Source: Leucobacter aridicollis (lineage in GTDB: Bacteria > Actinomycetota > Actinomycetes > Actinomycetales > Microbacteriaceae). Taken from it: 64,000 nt of DNA. Position 1 is the first letter of the stretch. The number at the start of each line of letters is the position of its first letter. A model generated the notes under the pieces. The model saw only the letters and a list, made by a program, of their open reading frames with translations. It was not told where the DNA came from and searched no databases. Shown here piece after piece: positions 1 through 10,119 of this stretch. A program made the position numbers and the translations under genes. Location of the stretch: NCBI RefSeq assembly GCF_013409595.1, contig NZ_JACCBD010000001.1:124001-188000 (forward strand), written 5' to 3'.

Positions 1-310
1 TCTCGTCGATGATGAGGGTGTCGATCGACGCCAGCATTTTCTTGAGTTCTGCAGGCTGGTCGAGCTCGTGGTCGGCGATGACGCCGGTCGGTAGTCGAAG
101 CAACGAGTGGATCGTCTGGCCGCCAACGTTCAGCGCGGCGACGCCGGTCGGGGCGCACACCGCGATGACTTTCGAGGTGTTCCAGGAGAGGTGATTGAGG
201 ATCGTCGACTTGCCCGTGCCAGCTCGTCCCGTCACGAAAATGTGTTCGCGGGTGTGCTCGATGCGCTCGTAGACGTTGAGCTGTTGGGGGCTGAGTTCGG
301 GGCGCGACAC
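1..310 (-). CDS. PIF1-like ATP-dependent helicase / AAA ATPase (N-terminal fragment)
   Basis: The gene enters from the left edge on the minus strand, so only about 103 N-terminal residues are visible. Reading from a GTG at 310, a Walker A loop GRAGTGKST lies at residues 28-36, followed by APTGVAALNVGGQTIHSL and then LIIDE, the start of Walker B, at the edge. This order is that of PIF1/RecD-like superfamily 1 helicases, which unwind DNA 5' to 3' and act on stalled forks or G-quadruplexes. An in-frame ORF continues to base 1. It is divergent from the MFS gene at 406. The rest of the domain set is outside the window, so an accessory C-terminal domain cannot be excluded. Confidence 0.8.
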   Translation of the reverse strand, partial: MSRPELSPQQLNVYERIEHTREHIFVTGRAGTGKSTILNHLSWNTSKVIAVCAPTGVAALNVGGQTIHSLLRLPTGVIADHELDQPAELKKMLASIDTLIIDE

Positions 311-405
311 TCGAATAGGCTACCCCGCAATGGGATACTAGTGCGGCGTGTACGCGCGCGGTCCGCATTCGGGCCAGACATCTGCCATGGAAGGCGAATA
401 GCTTC

Positions 406-1638
406 GTGCCCCCACTCACCACTTTTCGGCGGAACCTTGCGCTGTTTGCGCTCGCCCTCGGCGGGTTCGCCATCGGAACGACTGAGTTCGCGACGATGGG
501 CGTGCTCCCGGAGATCGCGCACGACCTGGTGCCCGGCTACGCTGCTGACCCGCAGTGGGGTATCGCGCAGGCCGGCAACCTCATCACGCTCTACGCGCTC
601 GGCGTCGTCGTTGGCGCTCCCGTCTTCGCCGTGCTCGGGGCGCGGATGTCGCAGACGAAGCTCGCCATCTGGCTGCTCGTGCTGCTCATCGCCGGCACCG
701 TCGGCTCTGCGCTCGTGCCGGGCTTCGGCACGGTCGCCGTCTTCCGGTTCATCTCGGGCCTGCCGCATGGCGCCTACTTCGGTGTCGCGTCGCTGCTCGC
801 CGCCAGGCTCATGGGGCCGGGCAACATGGGAAAGGGCATTGCCCTCGCGATGAGTGGGCTCACCGTAGCGAATGTCATCGGCGTGCCGCTTTCGACCGTG
901 CTCGGGCAGCAGCTCGGCTGGCGCTGGGTGTACGCGCTCGTCGCCGTGCTGTTCGCGGCGACCCTGCTGCTGGTGGCGCTCTACGTGCCCCGGTTCCCCG
1001 GCAGCCCTGAGCGCAGCCCACTGCGCGAGCTCAGTGCGCTCGGCAGTGCGCGTGTCTGGGTCATGGTCGCGGTGCTCTCGATCGGCTTCGGCGGGTTCTT
1101 CGCCGTGTACTCCTACATTGCCGAGGTCACGACCCGCGAGGCGGGACTCGGTGCAGGCATGGTTCCGTGGGTGATCGCGACGATGGGCGTCGGTATGGTG
1201 CTGGGGAACATTCTCGGCGGGATCCTCACCGACCGGAGCCCCATCGGCACCGCGATCTGGGGCTTCGTGCTCTTCATCTCGTCGTTCGTGCTGTACTCGC
1301 TCTTCGCGGCGCATCCGGTTGGTCTCTTTGCGTTCGCGTTCCTCGTGAGCCTGGCATCCTCGATCCTGCTCCCCGGGCTGCAGGCGCGCCTGATCCGGAT
1401 GTCGAGCGAGGCGCGGCTCCTCGGCGCCGCGCTCAATCACGCGGCGGGTAACGTCGCGAACAGCCTCGGCGCATGGCTTGGCGGCCTCGTCATCGCTGGC
1501 GGATTCGGCTATCTCGCGCCGGGGTGGCTGGGAGCCGTGCTCGCCGGTGCTGGCTTCGTGCTTCTGCTGGTGAGCCTCGCGGTGCAGCGCCGCGACGGCG
1601 GCAAGAGCCTCGACACCGCCGGCATTCCGGTCGGCTAG
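406..1638 (+). CDS. MFS transporter, DHA1 (AraJ/CmlA/PbuE-like) efflux family
   Basis: A 410-residue polytopic protein with about 12 hydrophobic segments. The first helix region reads GGFAIGTTEFATMGVLPEI, the usual start of proton-coupled DHA1 exporters such as AraJ or the chloramphenicol/purine efflux group. Such carriers sit in the cytoplasmic membrane and exchange a small molecule for protons. The start is a GTG at 406 with a purine-rich GGAAGG about 11 nt upstream; no earlier in-frame start gives a plausible N-terminus. The C-terminus is convergent with the next MFS gene, 18 bp away. The substrate cannot be told from sequence. Confidence 0.85.
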   Translation: MPPLTTFRRNLALFALALGGFAIGTTEFATMGVLPEIAHDLVPGYAADPQWGIAQAGNLITLYALGVVVGAPVFAVLGARMSQTKLAIWLLVLLIAGTVGSALVPGFGTVAVFRFISGLPHGAYFGVASLLAARLMGPGNMGKGIALAMSGLTVANVIGVPLSTVLGQQLGWRWVYALVAVLFAATLLLVALYVPRFPGSPERSPLRELSALGSARVWVMVAVLSIGFGGFFAVYSYIAEVTTREAGLGAGMVPWVIATMGVGMVLGNILGGILTDRSPIGTAIWGFVLFISSFVLYSLFAAHPVGLFAFAFLVSLASSILLPGLQARLIRMSSEARLLGAALNHAAGNVANSLGAWLGGLVIAGGFGYLAPGWLGAVLAGAGFVLLLVSLAVQRRDGGKSLDTAGIPVG

Positions 1639-1656
1639 TCCCTCGCCGAGGACCCG

Positions 1657-3042
1657 TTACGCGTGGTCGGTGATCTCGGGCTTGCGCACGAACACCAGCG
1701 TGAGGGCGAGTCCGAGCGCGACAACGATGATGAGGCCGAGGATGCCGAAGTGCGTCGCGCCGAACCAGCCGATGAACGCGGCCCAGAGCCAGGGCGACAG
1801 GAAGCTCATGACCCTGCCGGTCGTCGCGTAGAGGCCGAACACCTCGCCCTGCATACTCGCGGGAGTCATATGCGTCAGGAGTGACCGGCTCGAGGCCTGC
1901 GCCGGGCCGACCGCGGCCGAGAGGATGAGCCCGCCGATCCAGAAGATCGACTTCCCTTCCTCCCGGAAGAAGAAGATGAAGAGCCCGCTCACGACGAGAA
2001 CGAGCAGCGACGTCACGATGATCGCTCGCGGCCCGAACCTGTCGTCGAGTCGACCAGCGATGATCGTCGAGACGCCAGCAACGAGGTTGAGGGCGACGCC
2101 GAAGATCATCACCTCGGTTGCCGAGAAGCCGAACGAGACGGCAGCGAGAATGCCGCCGAACGCGAAGATGCCGGCGAGGCCATCACGGTAGACGGCACTC
2201 GAAATGAGAAACCAAAAGGTTTGCCTGTGGTTGCGAAACAGCGCGCCGAGGTCTCGCACGAGCACCGCGTAGCTGCGGAAGAAGCCGACGCGAGGCCTAT
2301 CGGTGCGGGCCGGCGGCTCCGGCACCCACAGCAGAAACGGGATCGAAAACACGATCGTCCAGACGGCCGCGCCGACCGCGATGAGCCTGTAAGCGAGCCC
2401 GTCTGAGACGTCCATGCCGAACCAGTCGAGCTCGGTGAGCACCACGACGATGATGAGCGCGACGATGCCGCCGATGTATCCGAGGCCCCAGCCGAGGCCG
2501 CTCACCCGGCCGACGGTTTTCTTGGTCGACACGTCGAACAGCATCGCGTTGTAGCTGACGCCCGCGATCTCACTGGCGACCGCGCCGAGTGCGACGGCGG
2601 CGGCGCCGAACCAGAAGAACTGGGGATCCGAGTAGACGAAGAACATCGCGAACTGGATGAGCGCGAGCGCCGCGGTGCCGAGCACCACCCAGCGCTTCTT
2701 GCTGCCGCGCGCATCGGCTTGCTGGCCGAGCACGGGGGCGAGGAGCAGGATCAGGATCCCGGCCGCGAACGTCACCCAGCCGTAGTTCGCGGAGAGGTCG
2801 GCGAGGCCGGTGCAGTACGCCGTTCCGGCGTCGGCAGTCTGCGAGCAGACGAGGCTACCGTCGGCGTTCTGCGCGGCGATCTCGTCGGGGAGGAACGCGT
2901 CGGAGACCAGGTAGAGCGACACCCACACGAACGTGAGGATCACGGAGTTGAAGGGCTGCGTCGCCCAGTCCCAGATCGCCCAGGAGGCGACCGTCCGCTT
3001 CGTCGCGGGGGTCGGGTTCGGTGCGGGGATTGTCTCGCTCAC
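1657..3042 (-). CDS. MFS transporter, UMF1 / Atg22-like family
   Basis: 461 residues with roughly 12 membrane segments. The N-terminus ASWAIWDWATQPFNSVILTFV is the hallmark of the UMF1 (BtlA/Atg22-like) branch of the major facilitator superfamily, whose eukaryotic relatives release amino acids from the vacuole; bacterial substrates are unknown. A loop after the first helices (about residues 50-85) contains two cysteines (CSQTADAGTAYC) likely to face outside, possibly a disulfide. The gene is monocistronic in appearance: a strong hairpin at 3154-3212 separates it from the upstream surface-protein gene, and it converges on the MFS gene ending at 1638. Confidence 0.85.
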   Translation of the reverse strand: MSETIPAPNPTPATKRTVASWAIWDWATQPFNSVILTFVWVSLYLVSDAFLPDEIAAQNADGSLVCSQTADAGTAYCTGLADLSANYGWVTFAAGILILLLAPVLGQQADARGSKKRWVVLGTAALALIQFAMFFVYSDPQFFWFGAAAVALGAVASEIAGVSYNAMLFDVSTKKTVGRVSGLGWGLGYIGGIVALIIVVVLTELDWFGMDVSDGLAYRLIAVGAAVWTIVFSIPFLLWVPEPPARTDRPRVGFFRSYAVLVRDLGALFRNHRQTFWFLISSAVYRDGLAGIFAFGGILAAVSFGFSATEVMIFGVALNLVAGVSTIIAGRLDDRFGPRAIIVTSLLVLVVSGLFIFFFREEGKSIFWIGGLILSAAVGPAQASSRSLLTHMTPASMQGEVFGLYATTGRVMSFLSPWLWAAFIGWFGATHFGILGLIIVVALGLALTLVFVRKPEITDHA

Positions 3043-3153
3043 AGCCCCAGGCTACTGCGTGCGCGGCGCGGATGCGCGGATTGGAAAGGTGGCCGGGTGA
3101 TGAACTCCCAGGGACGCGTGGCGAGCTTGGCCGGAGCCGGAGCCGGAGCCGAA

Positions 3154-3212
3154 GCTCGCCGCCCACCGAGCTCGCCGCCCACCGAGACGCGACAGGTCGG
3201 TGGGCGGCGAGC
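3154..3212 (-). terminator. Terminator hairpin with a tandemly duplicated arm
   Basis: Two adjacent identical 16-mers, GCTCGCCGCCCACCGA (3154-3169 and 3170-3185), are followed by one inverted copy, TCGGTGGGCGGCGAGC (3197-3212). Either left arm can pair perfectly with the single right arm, giving alternative hairpins with an 11-nt or 27-nt loop. It lies just past the stop of the minus-strand surface-protein gene (3225), so it most likely terminates that transcript. There is no U-tract. Confidence 0.6.
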
Positions 3213-3224
3213 AGCGCGCAGCCG

Positions 3225-4478
3225 CTAGCCGCGTGCTCCGGCAAGCGCTCGGCGGACGAACAGGATCGCGCCCCCGAGGATCGCAAGCGCCGAGGCGGCC
3301 GCGGAGACGAGGAGGCCCGAACCGCCGGTCGCCGCAAGCGTGTCTGCGGTGTGGCCCTTCGCGCCGTCCGGGGCTGTGCCGCCAGGCGCGGCAGCAGCAG
3401 CGTCGCCGGTGCCGCCGGTGGCGCCAGTTCCGCCGGTGGTGCCGGTTCCGCCGGTTCCGTCGGCTCCGCCGGTGTCGCCGGGCTCAGGGGTCGGCGTCGA
3501 GCCGTCGCCGGTGCCGCCAGTGCCGCCCGGGGTCTCCCCGCCGCCCCCGCCAGGGTTCGTCTCGCCGCCGGTGTCGCCGCCGCCTGTCGGCTCCTGGTGG
3601 GTGGTGGGGGTGTGGACGATGTCGACCCACTGGGTGGGGTCGGCCTGGTCGATGACGCGGTAGGTGAACTCGTCGGCGGTGAGCGTCACGATGGGGACGG
3701 TGCGTTCGAAGAGCACGTCGCCTGCGTCGTTCTTCGCTGCGATCCAGCGGGAGGAGCCGTCGGGTGCGACGGTCCAGTCGCCCTGCATTTTGGGCTTGTC
3801 GTCGAGGGGGTACATCGTGAAGGTGCCGCCCTGCTTGAAGTAGGCCCAGCCGACGAAGTTGGCTGCGCGTGCGTCGTCGAGTGCGACGGGGTTGCCGTCT
3901 TGGTCTGTTGCGGCGGTGGTTTCCCACGGGGTTGCTGCGAGGGCCGCCGAGTAGTCGATGGTGCCCGGCTCCTGGTGGGTGGTGGGGGTGTGGACGATGT
4001 CGACCCACTGGGTGGGGTCGGCCTGGTCGATGACGCGGTAGGTGAACTCGTCGGCGGTGAGCGTCACGATGGGGACGGTGCGTTCGAAGAGCACGTCGCC
4101 TGCGTCGTTCTTCGCTGCGATCCAGCGGGAGGAGCCGTCGGGTGCGACGGTCCAGTCGCCCTGCATTTTGGGCTTGTCGTCGAGGGTGTACATCGTGAAG
4201 GTGCCGCCCTGCTTGAAGTAGGCCCAGCCGACGAAGTTGGCTGCGCGTGCGTCGTCGAGTGCGACGGGGTTGCCGTCTTGGTCTGTTGCGGCGGTGGTTT
4301 CCCACGGGGTTGCCGCGAGGGCCGCCGAGTACTCGGTGGCAGCCTGCTCTGCCGCTGCTGGCGTGTCCGCGGCGCCCGCTGCGAGCGCCGGCGTGACCGG
4401 AGCCAAGCAGAGTGCGGCTGCGACAAGGGTCGAGGTGATGATCGTCGTCCGCGCCGGGCGGCGAGAAGTGCGTGTCAT
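3225..4478 (-). CDS. Secreted two-repeat DUF4822-like surface protein with LAXTG-type sorting signal
   Basis: 417 residues from the ATG at 4478. The N-terminus has a basic stretch, a hydrophobic core and an ALAAG cleavage region (signal peptide). Two copies of a roughly 120-residue domain follow, each beginning YSAALAATPWETT and including NFVGWAYFKQGGTFTMY and VDIVHTPTTHQEP, which resembles DUF4822 (function unknown). Then comes a Gly/Thr/Pro linker and a C-terminal LAATGG, a membrane helix and a basic tail (FVRRALAGARG). LAATG fits the LAXTG motif of class E sortases, so wall anchoring is likely. The two domains differ by one residue over about 120 (MYTLDDK against MYPLDDK). A hairpin follows at 3154-3212. 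No sortase gene is nearby. An upstream in-frame start at 4574 is less likely because it would bury the signal peptide. Confidence 0.8.
   Translation of the reverse strand: MTRTSRRPARTTIITSTLVAAALCLAPVTPALAAGAADTPAAAEQAATEYSAALAATPWETTAATDQDGNPVALDDARAANFVGWAYFKQGGTFTMYTLDDKPKMQGDWTVAPDGSSRWIAAKNDAGDVLFERTVPIVTLTADEFTYRVIDQADPTQWVDIVHTPTTHQEPGTIDYSAALAATPWETTAATDQDGNPVALDDARAANFVGWAYFKQGGTFTMYPLDDKPKMQGDWTVAPDGSSRWIAAKNDAGDVLFERTVPIVTLTADEFTYRVIDQADPTQWVDIVHTPTTHQEPTGGGDTGGETNPGGGGGETPGGTGGTGDGSTPTPEPGDTGGADGTGGTGTTGGTGATGGTGDAAAAAPGGTAPDGAKGHTADTLAATGGSGLLVSAAASALAILGGAILFVRRALAGARG
3588..4338 (-). repeat. Tandem intragenic duplication, period 378 bp
   Basis: Bases 3588-3960 and 3966-4338 are the same 373-bp sequence with four differences (at 3809, 3936, 3954 and 3958 of the first copy). 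The unit codes for one DUF4822-like domain of the surface protein. Near-identity at the DNA level, including third positions, indicates a recent duplication or continuing gene conversion rather than an ancient repeat. Confidence 0.95.
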
Positions 4479-4594
4479 GTGCGCTGCTTTCGGTTGAGGG
4501 TGGACGCGCGCCGGGGAGGTATTGTCCCGAGCGGGCGATCCCACGCTACGAGCGCCGCGATGCCGCGACATCAACCGATCGGTTGAACCCTGCG

Positions 4595-5218
4595 CTACAA
4601 CCTGATGAGCCCCCTGCCGACCGCGGTAGCGATCGCCGCCTGGCGGTTGCTGGCGCCGAGCTTCGTGAAGGCGTGGTGCAGGTGCGTCTTCACGGTGGCC
4701 TCGCTGACGAGGAGCGTTTTCGCGAGGTCGCGGTTCGATAGGCCTGTGGCTGCGAGTGTCAGCACTTCGAGCTCGCGTGACGTGAGCGCCTCTTCCTCAA
4801 ACCGGCTGCGCTCGTGCAGGCGCTCAGCTATCGCCGCAGCGATTGCGGGCTGGCCGGCGGCGGCGGCGCGGATGGCTCGAAAAAGTTGGTCTGGCGCGCT
4901 GTCCTTCACGAGGTAGCCGGCGGCACCGGCCTCCATCGCGCGGACGACGTCGGCGTCGGAGTCGTACGCGCTGAAAACGATTGCTCGGATCCGCTTGTCG
5001 GTGCGACGGAGCGCGCGAACGGTCTCGATGCCCCCGGGGCGCTCGGCCCCGAGGTCGAGGTCAACGAGCGCCACGTCCGGCTCGGCGACCGACCCCGACA
5101 CCGCCTCGTCGAGGCTGCCAGCCTCGGCGACAACCTCGAAGTCTGGCTGGGTGTCGAGCAGGGAGCGCAGGCCGTGACGCAGTGTCGGGTGGTCGTCGAC
5201 GAGGAGTAGCCGGATCAC
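4595..5218 (-). CDS. LuxR/NarL-family response regulator
   Basis: 207 residues. A receiver domain (about 1-118) has the acidic pair VDDH near the N-terminus, phosphoacceptor Asp53 in ALVDLD, and the conserved Lys in GYLVKDSAP. A C-terminal LuxR helix-turn-helix (about 140-200) reads LTSRELEVLTLAATGLSNRDLA and VSEATVKTHL. Its GTG start at 5218 overlaps the stop of the upstream histidine kinase (GTGA), so the two are co-translated and form a two-component system. The target is unknown; the adjacent surface-protein gene downstream is a candidate by position only. Confidence 0.92.
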   Translation of the reverse strand: MIRLLLVDDHPTLRHGLRSLLDTQPDFEVVAEAGSLDEAVSGSVAEPDVALVDLDLGAERPGGIETVRALRRTDKRIRAIVFSAYDSDADVVRAMEAGAAGYLVKDSAPDQLFRAIRAAAAGQPAIAAAIAERLHERSRFEEEALTSRELEVLTLAATGLSNRDLAKTLLVSEATVKTHLHHAFTKLGASNRQAAIATAVGRGLIRL

Positions 5219-6420
5219 TGTTCGTCCTCCGGGGCCGGGGCGACTGCGGCGATGGTGGTGCCGGTGCCTGGGGCGGATTCGACGGTGAGCGACCCGTCGA
5301 TGCTGTGCATGCGCCAGCGCATGGCGCGGATGCCGAACCCAGCGTCGGGCCCTGCGGGCGTCGGCGCCTGGGCGGTGTCGGGCACGTCGGGCACCGCGAA
5401 CCCCGCTCCGTCATCTGCGATATCCACCGCAACGGCGTCAGCGAAGTAGGTGAGCGTCACCTGGATGCGCGAGGCCCGCGCATGCTTGCGCGCGTTCGTG
5501 AGGGCCTCCCCGACGACCCGCTGCAGCGCGTGCGCCGCCTCGTCGGAGATCCGTCGCTCGGTCCCGACGCGCTCGAAGTCTGCCCCGGCGCTGGCCGCGA
5601 GCTCGCCCAGTGTCTCGGCGAGGTCGGCGGGGCGCTGGGCGGCTGGGGCAACGAGTCCCAGCATGAACGCACGGGTTTCGGAGAGGGCCTGCCTGAGGGC
5701 GGTGAGCGCTTCGCCCGAGGCCGATTCGGCTCCCGGCGCCGTGCGCTCGGCCTCGAGTCGGAGCAGCGCCTCTGCGGTGCGCTGCGCGACGGTGTCGTGC
5801 AGCTCGCTTGCCACGCGCTCGCGTTCCTCGGCCGCGCCGGCGACGCGCTCAGTCTGGGCGAGTCTGTCGCGGGTCTCGACGAGCTCGAGGTTGAGCCGCC
5901 GCTGTGCTGCGAGGACCCGGTCGAGCTCCCAGTAGGCATATGCGAGCACGAGCCCGCCGAAGAATGGCCCGAGAACGAGGCCGAGATCACTCCCGTTGGA
6001 CATGAGGTACAGCCCGACGCTCACCGCGACGACGATCGCGGCGGAGAGCGCGAGCGCACGGGCGCCGGTGAGGACGCGGTGGATCGCGAAGAAGAGCGCA
6101 AACGCGCTCCACCCGAAGGAGGGTGCCAAGATGACGAGAGGGAGCCAGAACGCCGTCGCGGTGAGGAGCCAGGCGCGCTGCCAGCCGCGATGGCCGGGCC
6201 CGCGAACGAGTGCGGCCGCGTAGCTGACCCCGGCCGCGAGTGCGAGCGCAAGCACGAGATAGCCGGTGCCCGCGAGGTCGTGGTAGGCGAAGTAGCGCAG
6301 CCCGCAGACGAGGAGCAGTACGCCGAAACCGACGTCCACAGCAAGATCAACCGCGTGCATGCTCGACGTGCGAGTGCGCGGCTCGACGTCGGGGGGAGGG
6401 GCCATCCGCACAGCGTACAT
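5215..6420 (-). CDS. Sensor histidine kinase, NarL-type partner (HisKA_3 / HATPase_c)
   Basis: 401 residues. The N-terminal half contains about five to six membrane helices (residues 24-165) with short loops and no large sensor domain. A coiled linker follows, then the dimerisation/phosphoacceptor motif ERERVASELHDTVAQ with His208, and a C-terminal ATPase domain with GEALTNARKHA (N box) and DDGAGF and GFGIRAM (G boxes). This is the layout of intramembrane-sensing kinases. It overlaps the response regulator gene by 4 nt. Alternative starts at 6405 and 6360 would shorten only the hydrophilic N-terminus. Confidence 0.9.
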   Translation of the reverse strand: MYAVRMAPPPDVEPRTRTSSMHAVDLAVDVGFGVLLLVCGLRYFAYHDLAGTGYLVLALALAAGVSYAAALVRGPGHRGWQRAWLLTATAFWLPLVILAPSFGWSAFALFFAIHRVLTGARALALSAAIVVAVSVGLYLMSNGSDLGLVLGPFFGGLVLAYAYWELDRVLAAQRRLNLELVETRDRLAQTERVAGAAEERERVASELHDTVAQRTAEALLRLEAERTAPGAESASGEALTALRQALSETRAFMLGLVAPAAQRPADLAETLGELAASAGADFERVGTERRISDEAAHALQRVVGEALTNARKHARASRIQVTLTYFADAVAVDIADDGAGFAVPDVPDTAQAPTPAGPDAGFGIRAMRWRMHSIDGSLTVESAPGTGTTIAAVAPAPEDEQ

Positions 6421-6479
6421 TGCGCTTCCTGGCCCCTGCCCGCGCCGTCGAGCGACGACTCCGTGAACGGTTCCTGAGA

Positions 6480-6500
6480 GTTGAGTGAATTCGACTCAAG
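6480..6500. promoter_or_regulatory. HAIR element 1 (HspR operator)
   Basis: The sequence GTTGAGT-N7-ACTCAAG matches the actinobacterial HAIR consensus CTTGAGT-N7-ACTCAAG in 13 of 14 fixed positions. It lies 138 bp upstream of dnaK in an operon that ends in hspR, so it is very likely bound by HspR for heat-shock repression. Confidence 0.85.
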
Positions 6501-6515
6501 TTTGGGTGAATCGAC

Positions 6516-6543
6516 TTGACTCTCACTGCCGCTTCGTTAAACT
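6516..6543 (+). promoter_or_regulatory. Candidate dnaK promoter
   Basis: TTGACT (6516-6521) and TAAACT (6538-6543) are separated by 16 nt and resemble a housekeeping sigma-70 promoter. The -10 box overlaps the first bases of HAIR element 2, a geometry in which bound HspR would block RNA polymerase. The transcription start would be near 6550. Confidence 0.6.
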
Positions 6544-6562
6544 TGAGTGCATCAGGCTCAAC
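6542..6562. promoter_or_regulatory. HAIR element 2 (HspR operator)
   Basis: CTTGAGT-N7-GCTCAAC matches the HAIR consensus with two mismatches in the right half-site. It overlaps the candidate -10 region, and together with the element at 6480 gives a two-site operator, as known for other actinobacterial dnaK promoters. Confidence 0.8.
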
Positions 6563-6577
6563 TTGTCCGTGGGGTGA

Positions 6578-8485
<1,908 letters not shown>

Positions 8486-8487
8486 CA

Positions 8488-9129
8488 ATGGCACACGAGG
8501 AACATCTGGGCGACGACCAGCCGGTGAACGATGTTCCGGCGGGCCAGGCCGACGACGCATCGCAGGGCGATGCGGCATCGGCCCCCGGGGCGGAGGGAAC
8601 CCCCTCCGCTCCCGGGCCGGAAGGCGAGGATCTCACGGTAGACGATATTCTCGGCGCCGAGCAGACTGAGGCGGCCGCTGGTGCGGACGCTGACGCTGCC
8701 GAGGGCGACGAGGAGAACCCCTACCTTGAGGATCTCCGCAGGCTCACGGCCGAGTACGCGAACTATCGGAAGCGTACCGAGGCGAATGTCGAGCTCGACA
8801 AGCAGCGCGCGAAGGCCTCGGTCGTGCTGCAGCTGCTGTCCGTGCTCGACGACCTCGACCGTGCAGAACAGCACGGCGACCTCGAAGAGGGCAGCGCATT
8901 CGCCACGATCGCGCAGAAGCTGCGCGCCAGCCTTGAGCGGCTCGGCGTTGAGAGCTTCGGCGAGAAGGGCGAGCCTTTCGACCCGCAGGTGCACGAAGCA
9001 ATTGCTCAGGTCCCGGTTCCCGGTACCGAGCAGCACACTGTGCTTGACGTAGTCGAGCGGGGCTATCGCATCGGAGATGTTGAACTGCGCCCCGCCAAGG
9101 TAGCGGTGGCGGTGGGAGCTGATGGCTAG
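8488..9129 (+). CDS. grpE: Nucleotide exchange factor GrpE
   Basis: 213 residues, starting 2 bp after the dnaK stop. A long acidic, Ala/Pro-rich N-terminal region (about 1-75) is typical of actinobacterial GrpE. The conserved core begins LTAEYANYRKRTE and continues through a coiled coil to the GEPFDPQVHEAI and GYRIGDVELRPAKVAV motifs at the C-terminus. GrpE releases ADP from DnaK. Its end overlaps the dnaJ start by 8 nt. Confidence 0.97.
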   Translation: MAHEEHLGDDQPVNDVPAGQADDASQGDAASAPGAEGTPSAPGPEGEDLTVDDILGAEQTEAAAGADADAAEGDEENPYLEDLRRLTAEYANYRKRTEANVELDKQRAKASVVLQLLSVLDDLDRAEQHGDLEEGSAFATIAQKLRASLERLGVESFGEKGEPFDPQVHEAIAQVPVPGTEQHTVLDVVERGYRIGDVELRPAKVAVAVGADG

Positions 9130-10075
9130 TCAGGATTGGTTGGACAAAGACTTCTACCGCACGCTCGGGGTCTCGAAGGACGCCGACGACGCTGAACTGA
9201 AGAAGGTCTACCGGAAGCTCGCCCGGAAGTATCACCCGGATTCAAACCCGGGCGATACGGCGGCCGAGGCGAAGTTCAAGGAGATCTCCGAGGCGTACTC
9301 GGTGCTCTCCGATAAGGAGCAGCGCTCCGAGTACGATCAGATTCGCGCGATGGGCGCCGGCGGTGCCCGATTCACGTCGGGTGGTCAGGGCGGCCAGGGC
9401 TTCGAGGACGTCTTCGGCGGTATGTTCGGTGGCGGCCACGGCGGCAGGAACACGCAGTACACGTTCCAGCAGGGCGGCGGCTACGACGACCTCTTCAACA
9501 TGTTCGGCGGCGCTCCGCGCGGCCCCCAGAAGGGTCGCGACGTTAAGGCCTCGACGACGATCGACTTCGAGACCGCAGTGAGTGGCGACACCGTCACGCT
9601 GCAGACGTCGACGGGCAACGTGAAGGTCAAGATCCCCGCGGGGGTCTCGAACGGCCAGAAGATCAGGCTCCGTGGCAAGGGCGAGCAGGGCCCTCCGGGC
9701 ACACCGGCTGGCGACCTGCTGCTCACTGTCACCGTGCGTAAGCACCCGGTGTTCGAGCGCGACGGCCTGAACCTCAAGCTCAAGCTGCCCGTCACCTTCA
9801 CGGAGGCGACGCTCGGCGCAACCGTCGAGGTGCCGACGCTGGGTGGCGACACCGTGAAGCTCAAGGTGCAGCCCGGAACGCCGAGCGGTCGCGTGCTGCG
9901 CGTGAAGGGCCGTGGGGTGAAGACCTCGAAGGGCACGGGAGACCTGCTCGCCGAGATCCAGGTCGCGGTCCCGAGTCACCTGAGCGACGCCGCGCGCGAG
10001 GCGCTTGAAGCGTTCCACGCGGTCGAGCCGCAGGAGAACCCGCGCGCCGACCTGCTCTCGCGGGCTCGCGCCTAG
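9122..10075 (+). CDS. dnaJ: Co-chaperone DnaJ without zinc finger (CbpA-like)
   Basis: 317 residues. The J domain (about 8-75) holds HPD at 38-40; a Gly/Phe-rich stretch follows (about 80-140), then two C-terminal substrate-binding beta domains. The four CxxCxGxG zinc motifs of classical DnaJ are absent and I see no cysteine, so this is a type II/CbpA-like J protein, as in many actinobacterial dnaK operons. A second, zinc-finger DnaJ is usually encoded elsewhere. It stimulates DnaK ATPase and delivers substrates. Start ATG at 9122 overlaps grpE. Confidence 0.95.
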   Translation: MASQDWLDKDFYRTLGVSKDADDAELKKVYRKLARKYHPDSNPGDTAAEAKFKEISEAYSVLSDKEQRSEYDQIRAMGAGGARFTSGGQGGQGFEDVFGGMFGGGHGGRNTQYTFQQGGGYDDLFNMFGGAPRGPQKGRDVKASTTIDFETAVSGDTVTLQTSTGNVKVKIPAGVSNGQKIRLRGKGEQGPPGTPAGDLLLTVTVRKHPVFERDGLNLKLKLPVTFTEATLGATVEVPTLGGDTVKLKVQPGTPSGRVLRVKGRGVKTSKGTGDLLAEIQVAVPSHLSDAAREALEAFHAVEPQENPRADLLSRARA

Positions 10076-10119
10076 CGGGCGTCGCACACTACTGAACACG
10101 AAAGGCGTAGGGAAGGGCA

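Noticed and set aside
3021..4586. 521-codon open frame opposite the surface-protein gene
   Set aside because: Its repeat structure just mirrors the DUF4822-like duplication; no signal, fold or ribosome site.
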